Part shown: positions 1 to 12,859 of the stretch, in pieces
How the letters are laid out: each line of letters begins with the position of its first letter
Numbering within the stretch: position 1 is the first letter of the stretch
From: Halocaridina rubra
Lineage: Eukaryota > Arthropoda > Malacostraca > Decapoda > Atyidae
Direction of reading: 5' to 3'
Assembly (NCBI GenBank): GCA_037179515.1
Contig: JAXCGZ010020990.1
Coordinates: 17,501-81,500 of the forward strand
DNA length: 64,000 nt
Notes under the pieces: generated by a model
Databases searched by the model: none
What the model saw: only the letters and a program-made list of their open reading frames with translations
What the model was told of the DNA's origin: nothing
Program-made: the position numbers and the translations under genes

Positions 1-510
1 AAACAAAACACAAATATCCACCTGTCAACAGTACTGAGTTAAGTTGCCAAGTAGTACAGCTGTCTTATTTTCTTCATTTTTTTTCTTTTTTTTTTTGCTT
101 TTCTTTTAGCTTTCTCTTTTACTATTTTGTTTTTATTTTGTATATATATTGAGTTAAATGTAAAGTCTAATCCTGTGATAACATACCTTGGTTAGCAAGT
201 GAGTTTATCAGTTAGGAAGAATATATAGCAGAAACAGGTGGGTGCCACCTCAGACACAGGTTCGAATTTTTCCTTCAGGTTTGACTTTTGTTGTTGTTGC
301 ATTTTTTTTCTTTTTCTTTTTATCCTTAAATTACCATGGTCAAGTTTTTAAGTTAAGATGTGTGTTACCAGAAAAGAGATAAACTGAGTCACTAAATAGC
401 ACTTATATGGAGATATAAAAATTCGGTGTGAAGCTTAATTAAAAGTTTTTCTCTTTTTTTTTCCTCTTTCTCGTCTTCTTTCTATATTCTGTGAGAGGGA
501 GAACATAAAA
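1..510 (+). promoter_or_regulatory. Presumed LINE 5' UTR / upstream flank
   Basis: No coding capacity is seen. The stretch has long pyrimidine runs (about 70-120, 300-320 and 440-485). A tRNA-like segment at about 190-268 has a GGTTCGAATT B-box-like sequence at 259-268. It precedes the ORF1 ATG directly and is most simply the 5' UTR of the LINE, but where the element starts cannot be decided here. Confidence 0.4.
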
Positions 511-1590
511 ATGACGCCATCTCTGTCCCAAACCTCTCCCATCCATGGGTCGGTAGGAGGGGTAGCCATCAGGGGACTTAAACAGAAAATCAAGAATTTA
601 GAGGCAATGGTTATAAGCCTTGATGATAAAATTCGGAATATGGATGGAGAAATGAAAGAGAATGAAACACTCAGAGAACAAATAAGATCTTTGGAGGAAG
701 CAAATAAAGCACAAGGGCAGGAGAGAAAGGAACTAGAAAAAAGAATAAAGAAGCTGGAAGGGGAAAAGAGTCAACTAGAATCTAGACTTTCTAAACAAGA
801 AGATAAAAACAAACAGCTGAATGACAACCTAAAGGAATTAGATGTTAGTTCACTGCTCTCTTCTGAGAGAGACGAGATTGCTGCTTGGAATGTCCAGATT
901 AAGGAAAACATTGAACAGTTCAGAAAAGAGTTCCAGGAGCTGAATATGGAAAATGATGCCATGAAAACTTCCTTTGCTGATGCACTAAAGGGGAATGTGG
1001 CAGTAAAAGAGGCTGTAAAGGTGGTGGCACTGGAAAACATACAAACAGTTGACTATAAAGAGACAGTAATCGAAAAAATGAAAGACGTTGTGATGGAAAG
1101 GGCAAACCCACTCATCAGACAGGCACTTGATAAGGAGAAGACAGTGGTAATCTCAGGCATAAGCGAGTCCCAGGAGCCAACATGGCAGGGGAGACTTGAA
1201 GAAAATAAAGCTAGGGTTGTAGACCTGATAAGAAAGCTTGGAGTAGTATGTGGTCCTGAGGATATTGTAAACATACACCAACTAGGTAAATATTCGAGGG
1301 AAGGAAAGCCGAGACCAACAAAAGTAACCTTTGAGAGAGGGGAAACATGTAGGGAAATATTGTTGAGAAAAAAAAGTCTAAAAGACCTTCAAGAATTCAA
1401 AGAAGTGTTCATTAGACGATACAGAACACAGGAAGAGATGGGAAAGATCAAAAACTTGTTGCAAGAGGCAAGAAGGTTAAATGATGAAAGAAATGAAGAA
1501 GAGAAGAAAAATTTTCATTACAGAGTTCTTCCAGACAAAGGGGAGATAAAGAAGATAATGACAGAAGATCAGGGGATGGGGCCTCATTAA
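511..1590 (+). CDS. LINE ORF1 protein (coiled coil + L1-ORF1-like C-terminal domain)
   Basis: 359 residues from an ATG preceded by AAAA. Residues about 20-150 are rich in K, E, L and Q with heptad-like spacing and form a long coiled coil, expected to trimerise. Residues about 208-355 (from VVISGISE through VFIRRYRT) resemble the RRM/C-terminal fold of L1-type ORF1 proteins, which bind LINE RNA as nucleic-acid chaperones. No CCHC zinc knuckle is seen. The frame is uninterrupted, implying recent activity. The stop at 1588-1590 lies inside the open frame of ORF2, which starts at 1497, so the two frames overlap by 94 bases with ORF2 in the -1 frame. Domain assignment is by motif recognition only. 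Confidence 0.85.
   Translation: MTPSLSQTSPIHGSVGGVAIRGLKQKIKNLEAMVISLDDKIRNMDGEMKENETLREQIRSLEEANKAQGQERKELEKRIKKLEGEKSQLESRLSKQEDKNKQLNDNLKELDVSSLLSSERDEIAAWNVQIKENIEQFRKEFQELNMENDAMKTSFADALKGNVAVKEAVKVVALENIQTVDYKETVIEKMKDVVMERANPLIRQALDKEKTVVISGISESQEPTWQGRLEENKARVVDLIRKLGVVCGPEDIVNIHQLGKYSREGKPRPTKVTFERGETCREILLRKKSLKDLQEFKEVFIRRYRTQEEMGKIKNLLQEARRLNDERNEEEKKNFHYRVLPDKGEIKKIMTEDQGMGPH
1509..1515 (+). promoter_or_regulatory. Candidate -1 frameshift heptamer (A AAT TTT)
   Basis: In the ORF1 reading frame the bases read A AAT TTT, matching the X XXY YYZ rule for eukaryotic -1 slippage. It lies inside the only stretch (1497-1590) where both ORF1 and ORF2 frames are open, and a -1 shift here would fuse ORF1 to ORF2. 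ORF2 has no upstream ATG. No strong downstream stem was identified by eye. Confidence 0.35.
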
Positions 1591-1592
1591 GA

Positions 1593-4415
1593 TTGTTATA
1601 CACAAATGCTGATGGATTAGCTGGTAAGGCAGTAGAATTAAAAGATAGGATTCACAACAGTAAGGCAGATATAGTAGCAGTTACAGAGACTAAGTTGAGT
1701 GAGGACATAAACAGTGTCACAGTTTTTCCTAAGGGTTTCAGAATACTAAGGGTTGAAAGATCTGAGAGGACTGGTGGAGGGATAGCACTGCTCATAAGTG
1801 AAAGGATTCAAGTCGAAGAAATAAACTTGGCTATAGAAAGTGAGTTCAAGGAATTTCTTGTTGCTCGCATAAATACTGGGTCAGAGAGCATTATAATAAC
1901 TGTTGTATACAACCCACCAAGGAACCAAAATAGGCTTGAAGTTTATGAGGAAAGTCATATAGGTACTATTGAAGTCATAAACTCAGTTGTTAACATGGCA
2001 CGGGAAAAAAAATGTAGGATTTTGATTATGGGAGACTTTAATCATAAAGAGATAGATTGGATAAATCTTGACCCACACAGTGGTGAGGACTCATTCGGGG
2101 CAAGATTCCTAGATTGCGTACAAGGGAATTTCCTACACCAACATGTAATGGAACCAACAAGGGCCAGGGGTGGGGATGAGCCATCACTACTTGATCTAGT
2201 GTTCACAGATAATGTGTTGGATATTGAAAATATTGAGTATGAACCACCAATTGGAAAGAGTGACCACTGTGTGTTGTTGATGGAGTATATCATTGAAGAT
2301 ATTCTTCCTGAGAGTAGAGGCACTGAGGACATGAGGAGGAACTATCGGAAAGGAGATTACATCAAAATGAATGAGCTTTTTGCAGTTATTGACTGGAGAA
2401 CCTTATTTTACAACAAATCTGTACAAGAAATGTATGACATCTTTTGTGAGAAATATGGGAAGATAGTAGATTGCTGCATACCTGTCACCAAAGTAGGTGC
2501 AATTCATGCCAGAGAGAAATGGTTCGATAATGGGTGTAAAAGAGCTAAGGAGTGGAGAGACAAATGCTGGGAAAGGTATAGGAGGAGAAAAAACATAAAT
2601 GCCTGGCAAACCTACAAAAGAGCAAGAAATGACTACCTAAGTAAAAGGAGAGAGGCAGAGAGAGACTATGAGAGGGACATCACCAGGAAGGCTAAAGAAA
2701 ATCCCAAGCTTTTCCACAGCTTTATCAGAGGAAAACTGAAGGTAAAAGAACAGGTTTTAAGGCTAAAGAGAGCGGATGGAAGCATCACTGAGACGGATGA
2801 AGAGATCTGCAAAGAATTGAACAAGGAGTTTCAGTCAGTATTTACAGTAGAAAATACCCCACCCCCTCAGATTGCAGTGATAGAAGCTCAAGGGCCGGTA
2901 TTAGAGAACATCAACCTTACAGCCACAGAGGTATGCAAAGCGCTGATGGATTTAGATGTTCATAAAGCTACAGGTCCTGATGACATATCCCCTCATGTGC
3001 TTAAAAAATGCGCAAACACAATATCAGTGGCACTAAGTATCATATTTAAGGAGTCACTGGAGTCGGGGGAGATTCCAAGATGCTGGAAACAAGCAAATGT
3101 GATACCTATCTTCAAAAAGGGAAGGAGGGATACGGCTCTGAACTATAGACCAGTTTCCTTGACCAGCATAGTTTGCAAAGTTATGGAGAAACTACTAAGG
3201 AAACATATCTCTCTTCACTTGGAATCCTTCAACTTTTTGTCAGTGAGGCAACATGGCTTCAGAGAAGGTAGATCAACAGTAACAAACTTATTAGAATTTT
3301 ATGATGAGGTAAGCCAAATCTTACAGGAAAGAGAGGGCTGGGCAGATTGCATATTCCTAGACTTCCAGAAAGCGTTTGACACTGTTCCACATGGGAGACT
3401 TATTAGGAAGCTGCAATCAATGGCTAGAATAGGTGGAAATGTTTTGGAATGGATAAAAACTTACTTAGAAGGAAGGGAACAGAGGGTTAGAGTAAGACAC
3501 TCAGTGTCTGAATGGAGAAGAGTTAGTAGTGGAGTTCCACAGGGTTCAGTTTTAGGGCCACTTTTGTTCCTTGTATATGTAAATGACCTACCAGAGTCTG
3601 TAAATTCATTCATGAATATGTTTGCAGATGATGCAAAGATTGTGAAGAAAGTAAAAAACGAGAACAATGGTAGAGAACTTCAGGAGGATCTAAATAATCT
3701 GCATGAGTGGTCAGAAAAGTGGCTAATGAAATTCAATACTTCAAAATGTAAGGTAATGAGAATGGGTACAAGTGCAAGAAGGCCCAAGCTTGACTACTCG
3801 GTGGCTGGAGTACAACTTCAAGAGACAGAAAATGAGAGAGATCTAGGAGTAAACATACTGGCAGATTTGTCTCCAGAAATACATATAAATGGCATAGTAA
3901 GGGCAGCATATGCATTCTTATCAAATGTAAGGGTAGCCTTCAGGCACATGGACAAGGAAATGTTCAGAAATATTTATGTAACCTATGTGAGGCCAAAACT
4001 CGAATATGCAGCCCCCTTTTGGAATCCGCACTTGAAAAAGCACATAGCTAAGCTTGAAAAAGTTCAAAGACATGCCACGAAACTGGTGCCAGAAATACGC
4101 AATCTCAGTTATGATGAGAGGCTGAGGGAATTAGACTTACCATCACTCGAAGCTAGAAGAGTGAGGGGGGATATGGTGACAGTCTTTAAATTCCTTCATG
4201 GTTATGATAGAGTGGATAGGGATCGATATTTTGATATGGCTGGCTCTAGAACTAGAGGTCATGGTTTGAAGCTTCGTAAGAAAACTTCTTTGCAGGATGC
4301 AAGGAAATACTTTTTCAGTGTAAGAGTAGTTGATAATTGGAATTGGCTAAGCGAGGAGGTAGTTAATGCTATCTCAATCCATAGTTTTAAGGACATGTAT
4401 GATAAGTATCACTAA
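1593..4415 (+). CDS. LINE ORF2 protein: endonuclease + reverse transcriptase
   Basis: 940 residues counted from a TTG codon at 1593; the frame is open from 1497 after a TGA at 1494-1496. Endonuclease motifs: TNADGL near the start, TETK (31-34), GDFN (147-150) and SDH (223-225), the catalytic set of exonuclease III-like LINE endonucleases. The RT spans roughly 480-740 with NYRPVSLTS, FLDFQKAFDTVPH (motif A), GVPQGSVLGPLLF and the FADD catalytic box at 677-680. The C-terminus (RNLSYDERLRELDLPSLE) is typical of the CR1/Jockey group. The protein would nick target DNA and prime reverse transcription from it. The first in-frame ATG falls at about residue 135, inside the endonuclease, so initiation by frameshift, reinitiation or a non-AUG codon is required. 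No stops interrupt it. Confidence 0.93.
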   Translation: MLYTNADGLAGKAVELKDRIHNSKADIVAVTETKLSEDINSVTVFPKGFRILRVERSERTGGGIALLISERIQVEEINLAIESEFKEFLVARINTGSESIIITVVYNPPRNQNRLEVYEESHIGTIEVINSVVNMAREKKCRILIMGDFNHKEIDWINLDPHSGEDSFGARFLDCVQGNFLHQHVMEPTRARGGDEPSLLDLVFTDNVLDIENIEYEPPIGKSDHCVLLMEYIIEDILPESRGTEDMRRNYRKGDYIKMNELFAVIDWRTLFYNKSVQEMYDIFCEKYGKIVDCCIPVTKVGAIHAREKWFDNGCKRAKEWRDKCWERYRRRKNINAWQTYKRARNDYLSKRREAERDYERDITRKAKENPKLFHSFIRGKLKVKEQVLRLKRADGSITETDEEICKELNKEFQSVFTVENTPPPQIAVIEAQGPVLENINLTATEVCKALMDLDVHKATGPDDISPHVLKKCANTISVALSIIFKESLESGEIPRCWKQANVIPIFKKGRRDTALNYRPVSLTSIVCKVMEKLLRKHISLHLESFNFLSVRQHGFREGRSTVTNLLEFYDEVSQILQEREGWADCIFLDFQKAFDTVPHGRLIRKLQSMARIGGNVLEWIKTYLEGREQRVRVRHSVSEWRRVSSGVPQGSVLGPLLFLVYVNDLPESVNSFMNMFADDAKIVKKVKNENNGRELQEDLNNLHEWSEKWLMKFNTSKCKVMRMGTSARRPKLDYSVAGVQLQETENERDLGVNILADLSPEIHINGIVRAAYAFLSNVRVAFRHMDKEMFRNIYVTYVRPKLEYAAPFWNPHLKKHIAKLEKVQRHATKLVPEIRNLSYDERLRELDLPSLEARRVRGDMVTVFKFLHGYDRVDRDRYFDMAGSRTRGHGLKLRKKTSLQDARKYFFSVRVVDNWNWLSEEVVNAISIHSFKDMYDKYH

Positions 4416-4492
4416 ATATAAAATGGAACCGATCAGGAGACGGGAAGATACGAGCTTTGGGCTCTTTCCCGTAAGCACAATTAGGTAATCAC
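4416..4492 (+). other. LINE 3' UTR with conserved stem-loop and terminal 14-bp unit
   Basis: The 3' UTR is about 77 bases. It contains a stem ACGGGAA (4440-4446) / TTCCCGT (4466-4472) with an inner GAGC (4452-4455) / GCTC (4461-4464), then AATTAGGTAATCAC. The same hairpin and end occur in the other copies, suggesting the RNA recognition site for ORF2 during target-primed reverse transcription. Confidence 0.6.
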
Positions 4493-5310
4493 ATAATCTG
4501 CATGAGTGGTCAGAAAAGTGGCTAATGAAATTCAATACTTCAAAATGTAAGGTAATGAGAATGGGTACAAGTGCAAGAAGGCCCAAGCTTGACTACTCGC
4601 TGGCTGGAGTACAACTTCAAGAGACAGAAAATGAGAGAGATCTAGGAATAAACATACTGGCAGATTTGTCTCCAGAAATACATATAAATGGCATAGTAAG
4701 GGCAGCATATGCATTCTTATCAAATGTAAGGATAGCCTTCAGGCACATGGACAAGGAAATGTTCAGAAATATTTATGTAACCTATGTTGAGGCCAAAATT
4801 CGAATATGCAGCCCCCTTTTGGAATCCGCACTTGAAAAAGCACATAGCTAAGCTTGAAAAAGTTCAAAGACATGCCACGAAACTGGTGCCAGAAATACGC
4901 AATCTCAGTTATGATGAGAGGCTGAGGGAATTAGACTTACCATCACTCTAAGCTAGAAGAGTGAGGGGGGATATGGTGACAGTCTTTAAATTCCTTCATG
5001 GTTATGATAGAGTGGATAGGGATCGATATTTTGATATGGCTGGCTCTAGAACTAGAGGTCATAGTTTGAAGCTTCGTAAGAAAACTTCTTTGCAGGATGT
5101 AAGGAAATACTTTTTCAGTGTAAGAGTAGTTGATAATTGGAATTGGCTAAGCGAGGAGGTAGTTAATGCTATCTCAATCCATAGTTTTAAGGACAGGTAT
5201 GATAAGTATCACTAAGTATAAAATGGAAGCGATCAGGAGACGGGAAGATACGAGCTTTGGGCTCTTTCCAGTAAACACAATTAGGTAATCGCAATTAGGT
5301 AATCACAGAA
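4493..5310 (+). pseudogene. CR1-like LINE copy 2, 5'-truncated 3' end
   Basis: It repeats 3694-4492 with an offset of 799 and begins exactly where the 3' end of copy 1 stops. Relative to copy 1 it has a 1-base insertion near 4786 (frameshift in YVRPKLEY) and a GAA to TAA nonsense change near 4949, plus a handful of substitutions. Two fragments of frame survive (4525-4851 and 4961-5215). The 3' end shows two 14-bp units, AATTAGGTAATCGC then AATTAGGTAATCAC. It arose either by a truncated insertion at the tail of copy 1 or by tandem duplication. Confidence 0.9.
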
Positions 5311-5773
5311 TGAATACATTTTTTACAAATAATAGTTATATAGTTAGCAAGATAGATACATACATAACCTAAAGAATAATTAGCTGGGTAAAATAGACAG
5401 ATAACCAGCTACATAGATAGCTAGAATGTTGGTCAGATAGACAGCAGGACCAAGTCCTAAAGAGAAGAGAGAAAGTAATAATAATGAAGAAAGTCATATT
5501 TTCCTCTCTAAAAATAAAGTTTCCATGAAAATCCCTTCGCATGCAAGCGTAAGAAGGCATTAATTTTTAAGTCTTAATTATATATCCCTTAAATTCATTA
5601 GCTAATAAAGGTAATTATCTGCCTTATTACAGTCACGAGATCTTTTCGCTTGGAGAGTTTTAGAGACAAACAATGAGTCGAGAGCAAAAAGAAAAAGATA
5701 AAAATAAATATTTAAATGACCAAGCTCATGAGTACACTACAAATAAATATGAATATAACCTCCTCAATGATAA
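5311..5773. other. Non-coding spacer
   Basis: AT-rich DNA with degenerate GATA/TAGATA motifs around 5345-5450. No coding region recognised. Confidence 0.5.
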
Positions 5774-5828
5774 TTAAAAAAAATAAATAAAAAAATAAAA
5801 AAAAAAAATAATAATAATAATAATAAAA

Positions 5829-5902
<74 letters not shown>

Positions 5903-5919
5903 TAATAATAATAATAAAG

Positions 5920-5996
<77 letters not shown>

Positions 5997-6018
5997 TAAT
6001 AATAATAATAATAATAAA
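5774..6018. repeat. (AAT)n microsatellite
   Basis: About 245 bases of AAT/TAA units with a few A-run interruptions at the left end. Apparent poly-Ile or poly-Tyr frames across it are artefacts. Confidence 0.98.
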
Positions 6019-8470
<2,452 letters not shown>

Positions 8471-8532
8471 CTCTAACATGAGCCCCTCACAAAGTCTAAC
8501 AATGAAATCAAAAGATGTTATTTCAGAATTAT

Positions 8533-8533
<1 letters not shown>

Positions 8534-8608
<75 letters not shown>
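8534..8608. repeat. (GA)n microsatellite
   Basis: A pure AG/GA run of about 75 bases, 68 bases after the (TA)n tract. Confidence 0.99.
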
Positions 8609-8611
<3 letters not shown>

Positions 8612-10086
8612 TCCTTTTTACACTGCAGATAATTTTCATCTAAATGAACTTGCGTATTTTTTTCTTTTTGTGTATTTTTAAAATTTTCCCAATATATGAC
8701 TTGGTTATTGACTGTCAAAGTCACCCAGGAAGAGCATTAATGTTCTTTTATCATAAATATTCTCTTATAAATCAGTCCTCTCTCTCTCTCTCTCTCTCGT
8801 AAGTTATGTATACTTGTGTCTTGCTATCTTTATATGCTGCTCTAATAAGATTGGATTTTTGTGTGAGAGTGTTTGTATATGCAATTTTTTTCTTAGGATT
8901 TAGCTTTCTTTTTTCAGTAGATATATTTTCGCATTTAATGTTTCCTTTTTTTAGTGGCTAAAGACCAAAATAACTTTCAGTGACGCTAATTTAGAACCAA
9001 ATTATATTTCCTTAGGTCTTTGTGTGTGACGGGTAGACTCTTTCCAAATGAGGCGTTGAAAGAAAAAAAAATTACCTCAATGGGGGTGGAGCGCACGGGA
9101 AACACCCCCTCATTCTAATTCCCTCCAAAAGAGAGTAAAAATATGGGGAGGGGAATCGGTAGGAAAATCAATCAGAACTAGTATTTGCTTGCTTTGACTG
9201 TGCCAACCTTTACAAGGTTGACGTTGAGGAGTTTTGAGCATAATAAATAGATATTTAAAAAATTCTTAATCTTTTTCAAAATATTTCTTTTTTGGGGGTT
9301 ACTCCTGCTTAGTCTTTCCAAAATACTCTTAAGAATAGCTAAAAGAACTTGTAAAATGCGTGATTGAAATGAAAATAAAAAGATATAAAGTACCCTACCC
9401 CAACTCAGGAATTAACTTTGGGGGGATGGTTAGGGGTTATTTAACATGTATTTTCAGCTTAGTCACACATTTTAGCCCCTCTTTTCTTGGCTGTTCTTAA
9501 GGGCTGTATCACAAGGTAGCTGTTTTCCTGCGACATAAATTTTTTAAATGTTAATATCTTTGGCAAAAAATGGAGAAGTATCAATGGTTGTATTTATTTC
9601 TTAATCAAATTAAATTAATACCCTCACTTTCCCTAATGACATGAAAATAGCCTTTCACATTCTTAGTTTGGGAAAATGCGGAATTGGCACCTATTAAAAC
9701 ATCAGTGGTATCTGCAGATAATTCCTCCGTGTTCCTATGCATGTCATAAGATTCGACTTAATGGAGCGGAAGGAGAGGACTGGGAATATCCTCCCCTGTA
9801 TTTCCTTCTTTAAAGTCAAGGCCATTTGCCTAGACTCAGCCATCCTCCTTATAAGGAGGAATATGGATCTTGTATATAGCTAAATAGACAAGGCAGCAAA
9901 CAAAGAAGAGGTGTGGATGAATAGGTTATATTCATGTTCTTCCTTTTTCCTCTGTTGTGGAAGCACTGTTGGTTGCAGCAGGATATCAACTTATAAAAAG
10001 TAGATTATGAAAAGATAGAAAATTGCTTACCATGCAAAGCTTACGAGGTTTGTCTCTTTATGTTTGTCTGGATAATACACTAAGTA
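8609..10086. other. Non-coding spacer with a short (TC)n
   Basis: It contains a short CT run at 8778-8798. The rest is AT-rich without recognisable genes. A small GGGGGTG/CACCCCC inverted pair occurs near 9081-9109. Confidence 0.4.
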
Positions 10087-10949
<863 letters not shown>

Positions 10950-12859
10950 TAATATCATTCTTATCACATAAGATATTATTCTCTGTTAAAGTGAATATGG
11001 AATGTTGAAAATTAATTGCTTCTTCATTTGTTTCAGATGGTGATGGACGAATTTCTTTAAAAGATTGCGTACATTTTTCCCTATTTACAAATGTCAGGAG
11101 TCAAGACGTTCTTCAGCAGTGTAGAAGTGCTGGTATTTATTTAATTGGCTGAAATTTGCTTGTATATCAGTTATGGATTCCAAGGGGTTCGGATTAGTCT
11201 CTTCTTTATTTACACGTTTAGAATATGCAAAATTGGAATAGCACATCAATAATAATACAAAAATCATACTACAAAAATACAGCACGAAAAAACTTAGGTG
11301 CTCATGGTTAGCTTGAAGTACACTTGACAAGTTGGCATGGTGTGTTTGTTAAAGCGCCTCGTATCCACATTCCCAACCACAGCCATGGGTCAGCTCTCCC
11401 ACTCCTGCTCCCCCTTCCCCTACCTCTTAAGTAACAACTGCTCACAACCACCACACACCTTCCCCAGTATGCCTGTTGTCCACTGTATGTAGAGTGAGTT
11501 TATTTCTTTATCTTTAATATTTGTTTATTTTTAGCTTACTTGCATATGTATTTCAGCTTGCTTATGCACTTGTAAAGTGTGTTTAACCAGCGTAATTCTT
11601 TGGTATTGTGTGTTATACACTCTTAAGGAATATACAATTTAAATTACGTGATACTGTATTTGAATTACACGTGCTTTCTGTGAACTTATCCTCGTGTAAA
11701 AATAGAAGAGAGACTAGTTTATCTGCCTCATTTTTAAAGGGGATAGCATTTTTCTTTAGAATTCAGCATTTTTCTCATGAGATTCAATCAATAGTTAAGT
11801 ATGTTTTCAGGTTTCATTTATATTTTATTCAGGGGAAAATTGAAGATATATATTGCCGTACTTTTATGACAAAATGAAAAAAAATCACCATGTTGAGGAG
11901 AAAAAGAATTCTACCCCTGCATTTTCTGCAGACTGCCATTAAAAAGGGATATTGGAGCATAAGAGCTTGATGATCCCTTCCTTCCTGAATTCCATTTCAG
12001 CTGATAAGACTTAAAATTGACATAAAAGCTAGAGGATGGAAAAAGTAACAACTTAGTGTACTTGCTAGATTCGACCTGAAAAGACTTTTATTAGGGTGAT
12101 CTGAGCAATGTACGGTAATCATAGAAACATATTACCTCCCAAGCCCACCTCCTGCCTTCGTCTCCAGACATCTGTTTCTTTTCACTGAATCTTCCCATCA
12201 TCATCACCACCAAAACAAGAACAACTCAAGCTGGCTAGAGGCACACATGCACCAATTACTAAAGATCCAACTGGGAAGCTTTCTGTATTGAAACAGAATG
12301 ACATATCGAAACTCTAAACAGAGCTCCCATCATTAACTGAAGCATTGCTGTACACTTTTAACACAAAAGTTCAAAAAACAAATTAATAACATGTCCCTTG
12401 AAGTAACAGAAATAGACGAAACCCCAATTTCACACCAGAAATTCAAGATCCCATCAAAAAGTGTGATACACTAAAACATTCTTCAGTACCACACACACAG
12501 AACACTACACAACAAGCACAAGCAGTTGACACACACGTCAATAGTAGAATATCAGAGCAGCAAACATTAAATTGGTATAAATACCTGAAAGTGCTTAATC
12601 AAATACCAAGCACAAACAAATTCTACAATACACTAAATAGCATTACACATGCTGCCATCATGACAACAGACACCCTACTCACAATTGTATAGGCATATAC
12701 CCTCAAAGACATTTTTTTCATGCCAGTCACTCCCATTCCCACTTTGACCAATGACACGTCATCATACAATTGTCCGTCTGTGCCCCTAACAATATAAGCA
12801 ACATACACTTCGGACACTGAAACCACAAATCGTACAAGTACTCAGTTACATATCATACT
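10950..12859. other. Non-coding spacer
   Basis: No gene recognised. A segment at about 12000-12060 resembles ones at 14440 and 14950 (TTAAAATTGACATA-type), suggesting an old diverged dispersed repeat. The strand richer in CA from 12360 on probably includes decayed upstream parts of the LINE that follows. Confidence 0.35.

Larger units (their letters stand above)
1..4492 (+). mobile_element. CR1-like LINE, near full length (copy 1)
   Basis: A non-LTR retrotransposon with two long open frames (511-1590 and 1497-4415), an apurinic-type endonuclease plus reverse transcriptase in the second, and a short 3' UTR ending in AATTAGGTAATCAC. Other copies or fragments of the same family lie at 4493-5310, 23299-23735, 29826-30661, 38354-38592 and 62736-64000. 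The C-terminal RT extension and short-repeat 3' end resemble the CR1/L2/Jockey group; the clade is inferred from motif style. The 5' boundary is not visible, so the element may begin before the window. Confidence 0.9.

Noticed and set aside
3733..3924. Minus-strand frames repeated at 3733, 4532 and 63310 (plus strand)
   Set aside because: Antisense shadows of the conserved LINE RT; repeated only because the LINE is repeated.
11608..11877. 89-residue plus-strand frame
   Set aside because: Low-complexity AT-rich composition, no splice or promoter context, no family resemblance.
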